Below, piece by piece: positions 35,705 to 49,500 of a stretch of DNA of 64,000 nucleotides. The position numbers were made by a program, and so were the translations under genes. Source of the stretch: Heterostelium multicystogenum (taxonomy: Eukaryota; Evosea; Eumycetozoa; Acytosteliales; Acytosteliaceae); NCBI GenBank assembly GCA_003667245.1, contig RCNN01000091.1, forward strand, positions 44,419-108,418, written 5' to 3'. The notes beneath the pieces are model-generated. The model saw nothing but the letters and a program-made list of their open reading frames with translations, had not been told where the DNA came from and did no database searches. The first letter of the stretch is position 1; every line of letters starts with the position of its first letter.

Positions 35705-38700
35705 TTATTTATGTTTATCCTTCTTTGAAACTGTATTGGTGTCGTCTTCGATCTTTCTCTTCTTATCTTTTTCTTTTGTGCCATTATTTGATCCATTCTC
35801 GTCTTCATTCATAATAACTCTTAAAATTGGTTTGGTTTGGCATGGATTAGCAAAATTGACATTCTTGGAGGCTGGGGACATAGGTAAATAGTTTTGATTG
35901 ATATCTTTCGCTGATATTGGGAAATCTAGACAAAAGTTAGAATGAGTGCTTCAGAGAACAGCAACGCAATTTAAACTTACATCCGTTTTGTACTTGTAAT
36001 GAATGCTTGACAAGAGCATCCCAATCTGGGTTAAATTTCAATAAGTTGGAATTTCCAATGACAATCAGAGATGTTCTGGCTCTCGTTAGACCTACATTCA
36101 TTCTACGAACATCAGAAAGGAAACCTATTGTTCCTCCTCTATGAGCTCTGACGCAGGAGAAAATAATTATGTCCTTTTCACGACCTTGAAAACCATCTAC
36201 AGAGCTTACGTCAATGTCTTTGTTGATTGGGTTAATTCTCCATGATATCTCATGCACTTGCTGCTTATAGGGTGTGATAACACCAATGGATTTTTCTCTA
36301 ATTTTTGGGAAACTATTTTGAAGATTTGATATAAGTAGTCCTACCAACTTAGCCTCAGTCACATTTTTGAGTGAGTGACCAGGTCCAGATTCTTCAGAAC
36401 TGTCATAAATGTCATAGAAAATAAAAGGGCCAAATCTGGGATCTTGATAAAACTCTTCACTGTATGAATTGACATTTGGACCATCTTCAAGAGCATTCAT
36501 ATAGAAATGGCGAGATGGGAACTTAGAAATGATTGGATGCATACGATACTGAACATTAAGCACATGCTGAGGGATACCACAGCTAGAGAGACGCTGGAAA
36601 AGACTTGTCTCATATTGATATTGAGATGCCATTTTGGAGATAATTGTAGGAGGCAACTGATTTGGATCTCCTACCAAAATACATTTCATGACACCATGCT
36701 TGAGAGGGATGAGTGTCGATGGTTCGACGGCTTGAGCAGCTTCATCGATGATAACTATATCAAACTTCTTGATTGCATGGGACAACATATCTTGACCACT
36801 ACCTGACAGTGTTGAGAGGATGATGCTTGCATTATTAAGCAATGTATTGATAGCATTCTTTTTGGCATTCTCTAAACCTTCTGTTAGCTTTCTTTCGCTA
36901 TCTTTAGTCGATTGGACTGATTTAACAAGCCTATCCCTTTCAAAATAAAGATTTGTCAAGTTTTTAGTCATATCAGTGTCACTGTTTCCTCCAAGATTTT
37001 TTTGAAGACTTGATATTTTCTGTTTAATATTATCTAATTCACTATGTACTTCAGACAATTCTGTGATAAGAATCAAATATTAGTGAATGCTAAATATAAA
37101 ATTAAAATAATGACTTACTCTCTCTTAAACTTGATACCTTTGTTTGTTCAAGGTTTAGCGGAGTAGTTGTGTCTTTAGAACTCTTATCGAGAAGGGTGTC
37201 AAGAGAAATTTGTTGAACCTTTTTCGAGATTACATTAAGATTTCCAACTCTAATAGCACTTGGAACAAAAAGGTTTACCATCTCTATCAAACATATCACC
37301 GTCGATAATTCTCGATGCAATTTCATCTACTGCTGCGTTGGATGGAGCACAAACCAAAATCTTTGGTGGAGTTGTCGAGTTGATTTTGGAGTCCAAAGGT
37401 GTACTCAAAAGCACGGATAAAAGTGCCAAGATGGTCTTGGTCTTACCAGTACCAGGGGGACCCTGTAGTAATGTGAATCCGTGGGGCAAAAGTGAATGAT
37501 GGATAGCCTCCATCTGTGAAGGATTGAGTACCTTGGAAAGTGTATTCAAAAGAGCAGGTGGAATGATAGCGCTAGTACGTGCTTGACTAGTGATTGCTAA
37601 ACATGGAGAGATGATATAGCTACCAAGTGGGATTTTGCCAACCAGGTGCAAAGCTACATACTCTCTATTCACAGTCGAAAGACTGGTGAGTTTCATTATA
37701 CTCCATGTTGAATTTGTCTTTAGATGCTTCAACAAATTGATACGATCTAATTGATGGAACTTGATACTGATATAGGAATAACGTTGTCCATTCTTCTCTC
37801 TCCTTTCTTTTTGACCTTTATTCTCAACTTTACCAAATACCTGATATTTGATCTGGAGAACAATATAATGGTAACAAGTTAGTCCAAGTTGGTTCACTAT
37901 TTTGAGTTAAATGCTTACACCTGAAATTTCCTTTTGGAGCAATATTAGATCTTCAACTATATAATCGTCTGCCATGCCCTCAATAAAGAATTGTAAAATA
38001 TGGAAATCTCCCTCACGTGCAACATCATCAAGAATATATTGAGTGGTAGTGATCTCAGATTCCTCTAATGCTTTCAAAAGTTGACCTTTAAACTCCTGTA
38101 ACAATAATGGCTCAAAAATCTGAATATATTCACTTAGATTTTCAAAGGAAGTTGGCAACACTTTAAGATTTGAATCCTAGATGATATTGATAAGTATTAA
38201 TGTTAGTATGTTTTGAATGCAGTTTTGTCATCTTTACATACCACTTGGCTGAGTGTATCGACATTCCATGATAGAATTATTTTATGTAGATTTTCAGCCT
38301 TTGGGAGATGTGCCTCCATTTGGGCAATACGATTTCTTTCTTTTCTTTGTTGTGAGAATGAGTGGCTTGTTCCAAAACTATCAAGGATTTTTGTCTTTTT
38401 CTTATCGGCTGGAGCTATTGGCTTAGCAAGAGGCTGATCGAATGGGTCGAACGGAGTGTTGTAATCTCCTGTACTTTGTGCTGATGATTTACCAAAGCCA
38501 TTCGAAAAAGATGATGATCCCATATATAACTTAGAGGATGATGTTATTTTTATCCAGATAACTTGTGCTTATGGGTGAAGTAACACTTGGTTTGTTTGAT
38601 TGATCAACTTTCGGTTTGGTCGTAGTCGAGGAAAGAGTTGTCGGAGCAGTTGAAAGGATTGTGTTTACTGGTTTGGGAGGTGGTTTTTTCGGCTGGTACC

Positions 38701-41683
38701 AATACATTATAAAACTTCTGGACCAATGCCTTCTGCTTGTCGGTTAAAGGAGAAGTGTTACTAAGCATAGAATTCAAATGTTTCATCAGCGGAGTTGCTA
38801 TTTTCAATTTATTCTTTATAATCTCTGTAGTAGTAGAAAATAGTAAGAATTCTTTTCTTATTGTGCTTGAATATAAATACAAACCTCTTAAGATAGCGAT
38901 GAATGCATCGAAATAGTCTGCAGTAACAGCTGTTGTTTTTTGTCCTTGTTGTCCCTTTTCCCAATATAAGAATAATTCTATCCAACGAACGTGATTAGCG
39001 ATGATTGATGTGAAAAGAATCTCGTCGATCATCTCTTGAGTCGGATCCATTCCAAATTCTACCTCATTTGAGTATTGGTATTTTTAAGTCCTCTGCAAGT
39101 GAGTTGAATATCTTGAAGAACGAATCTGAAAACGAGGGATTATCACTAATCTCAATCATATCATCAAGCTGCTCCCTTACATAAGATGGATACTGTGTTA
39201 TCGAATCAAAGAGGTGCTTGGACTGCTCTTTGAAATTGATGATGAAAGATGGTGGAGTTTCCAGAGTGGTGTATCTCATAGTAGCCAAAATAAACAATGA
39301 GTCTTTCAATAAAAGAAAGACATTTTTCAACAGATCCTTGACTACATAGATGGTTTTGTCGTTCAATATTATCTCAAGGATGGGCCAGAGAGCGTCGGTA
39401 ATCAATGGAATGAATCTACGTGTATATGTTTCATTGAGTTGCTTCTTGACGAGAAAGATGATGTGGTTCATATAATAAAAAAAATTGCTAAGAGTATCAC
39501 ATTGGAGAACTCCCAGAGCCAATAGAATATCACGACATACACTGACAATTCCCTGTAAGCTTAGTTCAGGGAAAAGCCTGATCGAATATCTCAATGAAAT
39601 GGTAATGGTTTGTGAATCTGAGTGCGAATCCACGAATTTCCTCATCATCAAGTTATTGAACTCTTTTCGTACCTTTTCGGAGGATGAAATGGTGAATGCA
39701 AATATGCTTTTGACAAACTCATCACTCTCCAAAAACATCCGATTGAATCAAATAGTTACCAGGATTCTTGTTGATAATGAATGGTGTAGAGTTTGCCATA
39801 TCTTTGATATACTTTGAAAGACCATCCTGATATTTGATCAAAGCAAGCATGATAGGATAGTTCGATGCAACAGTGCCATTTGGAATCGAGAGCAATGAGA
39901 GAATTCGATGAACTTGATAGATTGTTTCGTGGATTTGATAGGGTATTTTCTTTGGATCGCTTCTAAATAGAATATCCCACATAGCAGGATACCAAAAGCC
40001 AGTGACAGGCTCGGACATTGCCTGTGTTCGCATTTCGGGTGGTCCGTGATTTATAATCTGGAATCGAGATCTAATCTTTTGTGCACAGTCATGCATGATC
40101 TTAACCAAAACATTGATACACTTTTGTACATCGCCAATCTGTGGTTCCAACGACATATGTGTTTTCATTGTGCAGTAGTAAATCAATCTTTCTCCCCAAC
40201 CCGTAAACAAGGGCAGAGGCAAACCCTCCTCAAAGCTAAATAGGTCAATCGATAAAGATCTGAAGCCAATGAGTATACCAACTTACCAATAGGACAAAAT
40301 ATCTAAAACTATAATGAAAGCCTTGTTCTTGGTTGCCATTGAGAAATGGGTCGATGGATACACACATTTTTCGAAACAAAAATCAATGATAAACTGCCTA
40401 ACGGTGCTCTCTGTATCTATGTCATATATCGATATTTTACCTAAGAGCACCAATGCGCTTCAAGAAACTATATTAGTTACGCTTTTGCCAATTGATAGAG
40501 TGGGATTCTTAGTACATACTCTTGTTGTACTTTATCAACTTTAGACTTTAAAATGAGTTCGCATAAATCTTGTACCAATATAATGGGTTTATGTTTAGCA
40601 TAGTTCCAAAAGTCACACTGTAAAGTATCGAGCATCGTTGAAATACACTTGATAAACTCCTGAGTAATCGATAGTTTTGATTGAGTCTTCAGCAGCTCCA
40701 TCGTGAGAAAGATAATATTCTTTTGAAACTCAACTACACCATACTAAAATGGATCACTTTGATTAGCCAATGCATTTGTGGTTATGGCTGGTATGCTTAC
40801 CTTAAATATATTTGAATCGAATTGCTTGACAAACAGTTCCAAACCTATCCAGAACTCGTTTGGATCCTGTGTAAAATAAGTGTCAAATTGTTTGCCAAGC
40901 TGATAGCACTCTATTCTCGACGATATTCTCTCGACGATGGGCTGAATAATGCCCATCTGGTCCATTCCAGTGATCTTTCCAACAGAATCCAGAGTTTCAA
41001 GCGCCCATTCTCGCAGGTCCTTGTAGTTTGAAAACAACAATATATATAAACAAGGTACACCTATTCCATTCTGGAAATTTAAATTGAACTCCTGTACAAT
41101 CGATAGCAAAGCCTATGAACAATCAAATTCAGCATTAATCAAAACGAACTATCGTTTCTTTCCAACAACAACAACAATCAAACTCAAATCAATCACAATC
41201 AAAGTGGCCAATGCATATGTGAGATTCGTAATGTCTTACCTCTGCGAATAGTTTATATAAAATCTTATTCTCTAGGACATCGGGGTAATGGAATACTTCG
41301 TGGAGCGTACACAATATGCTTTCTCTATTTTTCGTTGGTGGTTATATATCTCTTGAGTCTCGCAATGATACGCTCTTGATCGAGCTGATTGAATACCGAA
41401 AAGAGGGTTTTTACACTTTCTTGCGTAAAAGAAGCGAGAAGTTTGTCTCTCAACAGCTTCTTTTCTCTATGGTATTTTATAGTGCTGATGAATGAATGAA
41501 TGAATATTGTAGATCTACCAGTTAGTTATACAAGCTTTCATTGGACAAGGATGCAGATCGCTGACAATAGACATACCAATGAAAACACTCTGATAACTGT
41601 ATATCAATCGATGATTTTAGGGCATTCGCCTCTTCATTGGGTACAGTATGATTCTCCAACAACAAGAAGTAGAAAAGGCTCAT
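35705..41683 (-). CDS. Senataxin/Sen1-type RNA-DNA helicase
   Basis: Superfamily 1B helicase that resolves R-loops and helps terminate Pol II transcription. The C-terminal helicase core has motif I LLQGPPGTGKTKTILALL, motif II VIIDEAAQAVEP, motif III CILVGDPNQLPPTI and motif IV QYRMHPIISKFPSR. Motif V is SSVDGFQGREKDIIIFSCV and motif VI is VGLTRARTSLIVIG. The N-terminal two-thirds (about 38600-41683) is all-helical, as in the Sen1 HEAT-like domain. A Lys-rich tail (KEKDKKRKIEDDTNTVSKKD) ends at 35705. The start used is ATG 41683 (MSLFYFLLLENHTVPNEEAN); an upstream exon is possible. Single-base excesses lie in A/T runs at 37267, 38547, 38684, 39081, 39731 and 41328. Introns include about 41478-41520 and 40456-40516. 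Confidence 0.88.
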
Positions 41684-41739
41684 ATACTTTGTATATTTAC
41701 ACCAAGCACTAAACAAAGAATGAACAATAAACAAACTAT

Positions 41740-42307
41740 GTTAATATCAACAACATTCACTTGCCCAACTCCTATAACTATCTTAGTATTACTGTTGTTT
41801 GTTTTTACAATATGCAAATGATAGATGATATTTGGTAGTATCATCAGCATTCTCCAGTTGTTTATCTATATCTATGAATTCCATCTAGCTGTCTATCCTT
41901 ATACATATGTCTAGATACCTATCTATCTAAAAAATATACGTATAATTATAGTATTTTTGATTTTGTTTTTTTTTTTGATTGGAACAAACCCTAAGTTGAT
42001 GTCAATGAGAGTGAGTTTCTAGTCAGTTTGTTAATATTAACAAACTTCAGTTCTCCAAGTAGAATAGTGTAGTTTCAATTCACAACACAATGGCAAACAT
42101 AAAAATATTCCAATTGGAAAGCTTTTAAAGTCGATTTCTAGGAATAACAAAAGTCGAACAACTTTAATTTTCCGTTTATCCTTCTCAGAAGGCTGGTGAG
42201 AATGACTTCAACTCGTCTAACCTAGGCTATAATAATAATAAAAAGATGTAGCATTCTATCTATCTATCTATCTATTTTAAACGAACAAATGATGAAACCT
42301 TATCATT
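41740..42307. other. Intergenic region with CTAT repeat
   Basis: About 570 bp of AT-rich spacer between two tandem minus-strand genes. It includes a (CTAT)5 tract at 42256-42275. Nothing else is supported. Confidence 0.5.
42256..42275. repeat. (CTAT)5 tetranucleotide tract
   Basis: Five CTAT units just downstream of the GNL2 gene, in intergenic DNA. Confidence 0.9.
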
Positions 42308-44672
42308 TTATTTTGATTTATTTGGTTTGGTGTTCATAGTTTGGTACTTTGGCTTCTTACGTGCACGATTTCTATTCTTTACGTTGTGTGTCTCATAAAA
42401 ATGTACTCCTACCTTTTGCTTGTTGGTTGTCTTTCTCTTGTCTTTTGGTGTGGCTTCTTCTTCGTCAGATGAAACTTCTGGAACTGTAGTTGGATTGTGA
42501 TAGGTTTGTTAGTGATTTGTTTAGCATACATAAGTTTAGTTAGAGATCTGATAGTTACTGTTTTCTTTATATTGATTTCTTGGGATGATTGCTGGCTTTG
42601 ATTTGGTGGCTGCTTTCATTGCATTGGCCAAAAGTGGTAAATGTAAAGATACTTCAGCCTTCTTTTGCTTCTTTTTTCTTCTTGTCGTTGATTTCGTCTT
42701 CAGAGTCGGTGTAAGTTTCATCCTGTTGCAATGTATCGATGACTGGTTGTTTCTTGGTTTTCTTTGTTGTCTTTTGATCTGTTGTCTTTCTTTTATTCTT
42801 ATTCTTCTTGGCTGAAACATCTTCCTCCTCCTCATCTTCTTCCTCGTCTTCTTCGTTATCACTATATAATAAATCATTGTTGGCCAATTCTGCCTCCTCA
42901 TCGAAATCTGGATCCAAATCGTCAAGATCCGAGAGGTTATCTTCGTCGCTGACCTCTTCATCATCATCTTCAATCTCATCTTCATCGCTCATTTCATTTT
43001 GATACAACTCGTCCCAGTCTGGTTCGTCTTCGAAAGGATCAGCGTATTCATCTCCCTTCGCATCCTCCTCTGTAAACTCTGATTTAACCTTGACCAATTT
43101 CAAACTCTGATTGACTTTGATGTCACCGAACAGCTTCTCCTTCTTGACAGCTGGTGTGGCATCTCCAGTAGTAGTAGTTGTAGTAGTACCATCCTCGTTC
43201 TTGACTTCAGCAGTATCGACTGGTTCAGTCTTGATACCGGCTCTTTCTCTCTTGAGTTGTTCGTATTCTTCCTTTGGTAACTCGGGTGGTGGAGTAAAGT
43301 ATGGGATTTGACCACGTTGGAAGTCGTAAAGAATGAGCTTGGCAACGGCGTTGAGATCTGGCTTGTTCTTCTTGAGAAGCTTACCCTTACGCTCAGCTAG
43401 CTTGGTGAGGAAGTCTTCGTGGTCGGTCCACTCGGCGATGTTGTAGGTCTTGATGAGATATTCCTTCTTGATACGACGGAGCACCTCTGGGATATATTCG
43501 GTGGCATCTTCGAGATTCTCAACACGGACTACACCTTTGAGCACAAGGTCAGCCTCGGCCTGTCCAGTGGCTGGCACAACACCTGGACAATCGATCAAGA
43601 AAATACGCTTCATCAGTGTTACGTACTGCCAGACTTTGGTCTCACCTGGAATTGGTGCAGCCTTACAGACACGCTTCGACTTGAGGGTATTGATAATCGA
43701 TGACTTTCCTACGTTGGGATATCCAATGAATCCGACAGAGATTTCCTTCTTGTCTGAGTGAAGCTTGCTGAATTGACGGAGCAATTGGATGAGTGCACCC
43801 TTACCGAATGGATTGGTAATGGAAGAGTGGAAAGCAAGGGTTGGGTACTCTTTGGAAAGGACTGCTACCCACTTGGCAGTAGCCCAGGTTGGGACAAGAT
43901 CGCACTTGTTCAAGACAAAAACTAGATGCTTGTGACGTGAGTTCTTACGGAGCGATGCCTCGAGCAACTTGGAACGTGTACCCATTGGATCACGAGCATC
44001 GAGCACTTGAATCAAGACGTCAGAAGAGTCAATTACCTTGTAGAGTTCACCCCAGATACGCTTGGAGGTACCCTTGTCGAAAATGTCGAGACGACGAGAG
44101 TCACGCATATCTTGCTCAACCTTGATGTTTGAATCCTTTGTCTGGTCGTATTCACCGGCTTGGGTGGAGGTCTTGTTGACCAAAGTCTCGTAGTCGACGA
44201 GACCACCAAGATTAGGACGCTTTCTCTGCTTGTTGGGACCAAAAGTGGTCTCGAATGACTCGGTGCTCAACAAGTTCATCTGTGTCTTTTTGGTAGTGTC
44301 TTTAAGTAGACCCATGGGCAAGGTTGATGCTTTCAAGAGCACCTTGTATGGGTTGTCTATAGTAGAGGCCATCTCCTCACGGAAGGTGTCAAGCTGCTCC
44401 TGGCTGACCGATCGCACATTTCCAAAGTAACGGACATCGGGAGCGATACGAGTGTCATGCGAAGTGTCCTTTGACATGTAGGCACCGCTCACAAACTTTC
44501 CTTCTCTAGTACGAATGGGACGCTCACTGTACATCTGCAGACGTCTGATAGTGGATCTCGAACGCAGATGTGTAGCACCCTTAGGCACAACACGATCTGG
44601 ATTAGTTTGAGTGTTTGCCTTTGACACTCTATTAGTGAAGCTATTAGCCTTATGTTTTTTTGGTGGTGCCAT
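42308..44672 (-). CDS. gnl2: Nucleolar GTPase 2 (GNL2/NOG2)
   Basis: Permuted nucleolar GTPase needed for late 60S pre-ribosome maturation and export. Starts [18 protein letters not shown] at 44672. The N-terminal NGP1 domain ([34 protein letters not shown]) is followed by G4 [12 protein letters not shown]1 [20 protein letters not shown] and G3 [10 protein letters not shown], then [11 protein letters not shown] long acidic and Lys-rich tail follows. The tail is split by one extra base in the A6/T6 run at 42672-42677. Past it the frame reads [19 protein letters not shown]. An intron (about 42488-42560) joins the final exon with [20 protein letters not shown], the expected family C-terminus. 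Stop at 42308. Confidence 0.93.
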
Positions 44673-44892
44673 TATTATTATAATTATTATTCCTATATAT
44701 AAATATATATAAATAGTCGTATAAATATAGTCGTATAAATATATATAGATAAATAAAGAAATAAAATTGAAACTAAATAAATAAAAATTGTTATGAAAAA
44801 CGAACGAACACCATCAAAATTGATTTCATTTTTTTTTGCTATTTTTTTAAATGAATTTTTGCCAATTATAAAATTGATTTAATTTGTGCAGA

Positions 44893-45249
44893 ACCCTCCT
44901 ATTCCCCACAACAAAGATTATACAAACATTGATGTATCTGGTGAATGTATTCATCGGGGTGAGTATTTATTATATCTATTCGATATTGGATGATCATAGA
45001 TGTTGGTTCTTGGAAACACTATTAGCTTTCATATGATTAAACTGTATTTCTAACAAAATTATGGATCCTCCTTATACATTTCAAATGATTATAATATATA
45101 TATCAGAAGGTATTGAAGGTGGGCATAGATTGTAGTAGTAGTCTTACACAATAGATATTGAATTGTTTCCATTAGAAGGTTTAGATGGCCAAGATTTTCA
45201 AATGGTTACTAACAATCTCCACTTTACTATAAAATTTCAATGTAAATAG
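44893..45249 (+). pseudogene. Short coding-like segments of unclear status
   Basis: After a plausible acceptor (GTGCAG) an open stretch reads NPPIPHNKDYTNIDVSGECI and continues to YLLYLFDIG. In a second frame, CWFLETLLAF and IMDPPYTFQMIIIYISEGIE can be read, and a last piece (LDGQDFQMVTNNLHFTIKF) ends in a TAG at 45247. The composition looks protein-like but the frames do not join without two or more changes. It may be a decayed gene or a small spliced gene with sequence errors. No family recognised. It lies in the divergent spacer between GNL2 and the cyclin gene. Confidence 0.25.
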
Positions 45250-45381
45250 GGGATAATGATGAGTATCAAAATATTTATTCTAACAAATATATTTTATTAT
45301 CACAATAAATACTATGAGTATATTCTTTTTAAATAAATTAAATTTAAATTAATTGGATATCTCATTGGAAAATTGATAAAC

Positions 45382-46501
45382 CTATGAGATGCAGGTTGGA
45401 ACTCCATTAGGGAATTGAAAGATTGGTTGTTGATCTCTAAGTGATTTTCTTCTTGTTGAAATTAAAGAAGTTGATGTTGTTGATGAAACTGTATTATTTG
45501 TCTCATTGTTGGTAATATTATTTGAGGTATTGGTTTGGTTGTTTTGTATTGTGTTTGGAACTTGATTTACAGAGACATTAGAAGTGTTGCTCTGTGCATT
45601 TGGCTGAATGATGGTACTATATGTTGAAGTTGGAATATTTGTTTTGGATGATCTACTTGTATATACAGCAGATCTTGGTGTAGTATTGGCGGCTGAAATT
45701 GATGAGTTGGAAGTTGAACATGTGTAAAATGGTTGATTGTTTATCATCAACATTTGTTGCTTTTGTCTTTGTTGTCTAATGTGGCTTACAAATGTATCTA
45801 ACAAACTAAAATAATCTAGATATTCATTTAAAGGACAAGAAACGTCAAATTCCAAAAGAGTTAGGAAATCAATTTCCAATTTGTTCAATTCATCTCTGGA
45901 AACACCTCCAATATGACTATAGTATTCATTGTTATAGAAAATATCTATTTACATGCTGATTAGTATCATTTTTGAGATATAGATTTAATTAAACTTACCG
46001 TCAATATATTTAGAAGCAACCATAATGGCAGTAATAAGTAATCTGTGAATGTTGAAACTGTTTACAATGAAGTTTGATTTCGATATCAATCTGTCAATAT
46101 AAACAATGATCATAATAAAACATTCTTTGGAACATGGAGAAAAATTTGACTAGTCTAACTAAATAATCTGGAATTCCAATTCTTGGTACCTCTCCAGTTG
46201 GTGAAACAAATAAATTTGTATGTGTATTGTTTATATATCCATTGTTTTGTATTAACTATTATTAAAGATCATTATATCTATAAGTTATTATGATCTATAA
46301 TAATTCTCTAATTCAACTTACTTTATCACCTATCAAGGGTAATTCACTTAAAATATGGGACAAACTCCAAAATAGTGGAGTTTGATCTTCTTTCCACTCA
46401 GTGTGTCTTACGGTCTCGATTCCATCTTTGATAATATCACTTACTGAAGGAAGTTTGACCAAATACTTTTGTGGTTGTACATATGGATTATTACTAAACA
46501 T
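45382..46501 (-). CDS. PHO80/P-type cyclin
   Basis: Cyclin of the PHO80/Pcl and plant U/P group, which usually activates Pho85/CDK5-like kinases. The first exon (46501 to about 46313) gives MFSNNPYVQPQKYLVKLPSV and WKEDQTPLFWSLSHILSEL. After an intron the cyclin box continues with VPRIGIPDYLVRLVKF, then CFIMIIVYIDRLISKSNF, HRLLITAIMVASKYIDD, HIGGVSRDELNKLEIDFLTL and LEFDVSCPLNEYLDYFSLL. The motif order and wording match the family (RI..Y..RL.K..; YIDRL; AIMVASKY; LE..FL..L.F). A Ser/Thr/Asn-rich tail carries possible Pro-directed sites. One extra A in the A5 run at 46140-46144 breaks the frame. The partner kinase is not in the window. Confidence 0.85.
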
Positions 46502-49500
46502 TTTTTATCTATATATTATTTATTGGTACTAATAAAATCAAAATAGAAATATTAAATAAATGTTAGTTTTGAATATATGATAAATTATTATAAACAATTA
46601 AATTATTAATTATTATTATTATTAATATTATGATTATTATTATTATTATATTTAGAAAATTGATAGGATTTGGAAATATGGATATGAAAATTAATTGGAA
46701 ATCTATGGAATGAAATAATGAATAATGAATCAAATTATAGAGATATGTATTCAAAAAATGTATGGAATAATGACCATATTGAAATCTTGTAGGGCGTTTA
46801 GATGGCGATGTAAATAATATAAATTGATTTTATACTAGTATTAATTAAGGAATGTATATTTATACAAATAAATTTCAAAATTATATACTACTTCTACAAA
46901 AGCCAACTAAGCATAGCACATGGAATAGGGTAAATGGACATAGAATTTTGCTCTCAATATTTCTATTTAATGGATTCAATACATACAAATTGAAAGAATT
47001 AAATAAATGTATATGAGGAGTGAGAGTTTGTGTTATAGATTAATGGATTCTATGAGTTAAGTTACTTTCAAAATTGGAACGATAAGTGTTATTTTAAATT
47101 GAATATAGATTGAGATGTTGACTATTGTTCCATTGAATATATATCTCTTTATTAATTATAGGGTTTTTAACAATGTACATACACGAATACTAGAATAAAA
47201 TATAGTTTGGATAAGAGATTATTGAGATTTGAAGGGATAATACAAGTATATCGTAATAATGAAAGAAATAAGAAACTATATTTACTTGTTTGGGTATTGT
47301 TGTTTGGTATCTTTTAGGTTATAATAAACAATGTTTTGATTTTATATTCTTGAGGTTTTGGTTGGTTGGTTGGATGGATGGATGGATTGATATTTGTCTT
47401 GTCTTTCCGTTATAGATTAGTTGACATCTGACAGAAATAATGGAATTAAATAGAAAAATAGACATTTATATTGTCTCTGATTGCTTGCAATATGCTGAAA
47501 GTCAATCTGTGGTTTTGATAATATGAGAGAAAGTAGTGGTTTGATATTGTGATGCAATGTAAGGGTGCAGTGTGAGTGTGTGTTTTGATGATTGATTGTG
47601 TGAGTGTGAAAATGTGTAAGAGTATAATGAATGATTGATGATGTGGGAAATTAGAGTGAATGGTAAAATTTGATTGTAAATAAAACCAAGATATATAAAC
47701 AGAGGGGTACGTAAGTAAATAGGTATGTCTAAAAAGAAAGTGCGCTGCGCTTGCTTGATGGAGTAGTTAGGGTTAAATCACAATTCATTCTTGTAGGGAT
47801 GATGTTGGTTAGGATTTTGATCTATCTATAGATATCAAACTTTCATTTATTATCCGGATAATCGGATGGATTGCCTGTTCTTTCAAAATGTGCTGTAGAG
47901 TGATGTACAGTGTGGTTGCTGTGCTGTAGGTTATGGGGGTGTAGGGTGGAGTGTGATTGTGTTGATTATCCATAGTTATTAATTACCTCTTTAAGTAATA
48001 TGCTAAAAACAACTACCCACACAACCATCAGGATAACTCTTCAGGGATGGAGCGGTGTTGTTAATTTAAAAACAAGATTGTGTGAATATTGATGGCATTT
48101 CCTATGCACTGACAATAATGTAAAGTCCATTCTCTATTCAACTATACTTATTGTAGTAGTATTTTATGATTACTGCACATAATAGCAACAAGTACCAGTT
48201 CCATATGATCGTTTTGATAGTAGGTCTAGTTGTCATTTCCATTTCGAATGGATTGGGTCACCCCTCAACACCATACATCATATCTTGTTAAATATAATGA
48301 GTGTTGATGGTTGTGAGTATGATGTTGGTGTTAGTGGTAGTGGTGTGTATCAGTGTGCAGACAATACAACACGAGAAATAAAAAAACAGAATCAATCACA
48401 GACCACATTTCATTCTGGTTATTTTTTAGTTAAAGAGGCTGCATCAGTATGATTATCCAGATACCTGTATACATACATATTTCAATATTAACATTTATTT
48501 GTTAATGTTGGTACTAGGGAGTTATTATTATTGTTCTATTATGTGGTGTATACTTATTTTAATGAGAAAAGGAGAAGTAGTAATTTAAAAACGTTTATCC
48601 ATACAATCATGATATTAATATAATAAAAACATGGGAGAGTTGATCCATATTACAACGTACACCTGAAACATCATCATCCAACCACATATATATAAAAGCA
48701 TCATTCATGATAATATACAGAAATAGGAAGGAGGGGCAACAACAACAGTATGAAATAACCGATTATTAAAATAAATGTTATTACTTAATAAGGAAATTTC
48801 CAAATAAGGAAATAAAAGTGATCTTTGGTGGTGATCTATAAATAAATTATAAACTTCAGTGTGTATTCTGTATACAAGTGCGTGGGTGCAGAATAAAATC
48901 ACCATTTTCCATAAATTTATCATAAGTATTGTTTTTTAATTGTAACATATCTGAATTTAAAATAATTTACAACAACAACAAGCATCGATTGACATGTCCA
49001 TTATATGATTGGTGTCATAGTCCTAAAGGATAGTAAATTTAGGAATACTCAATACCATCGATTTGTACACAGATGAAATCATATTATAGTTGTTGGTATT
49101 GTTTAATTGGATCATCCATTTTTTGTATTTAAATGAAATTTAATTGATTAACAGAATAATGTTGTTGGGCAGCCAGTTGAATCCATTTGGATGAATGGTG
49201 ATTGGTTTGTTAGTCTTTTCAAACACGTCGTAAAATTAGATCGTAAATAAATGACGAAAGATAATGATACACTACTACTATGACGATGATAACTTACTTT
49301 ATTTAGTAGATCCAGTATCAACAGGGATGTGTTAGTGTTGAAAGTAGATGATCTGATTTAATAGATAGATCTAATTCTTTTGACTCTTTTAGCTGTACTG
49401 ATCTGATTTGCACTTGATATTAATCAATACTATTTATTTGATAGTGATATATATTGTAATATCAAAAGATGATGTGATAAAAAGTGATGATGGAAATTGA

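Noticed and set aside
35937..41109. Treating the helicase fragments as several separate genes
   Set aside because: Adjacent frames join exactly by one-base corrections in A/T runs or by clear GT-AG introns and together give one Sen1-like protein.
47724..47765. 13-codon ORF MSKKKVRCACLME in the large gap
   Set aside because: Very short and isolated; the less AT-rich patch is noted instead.
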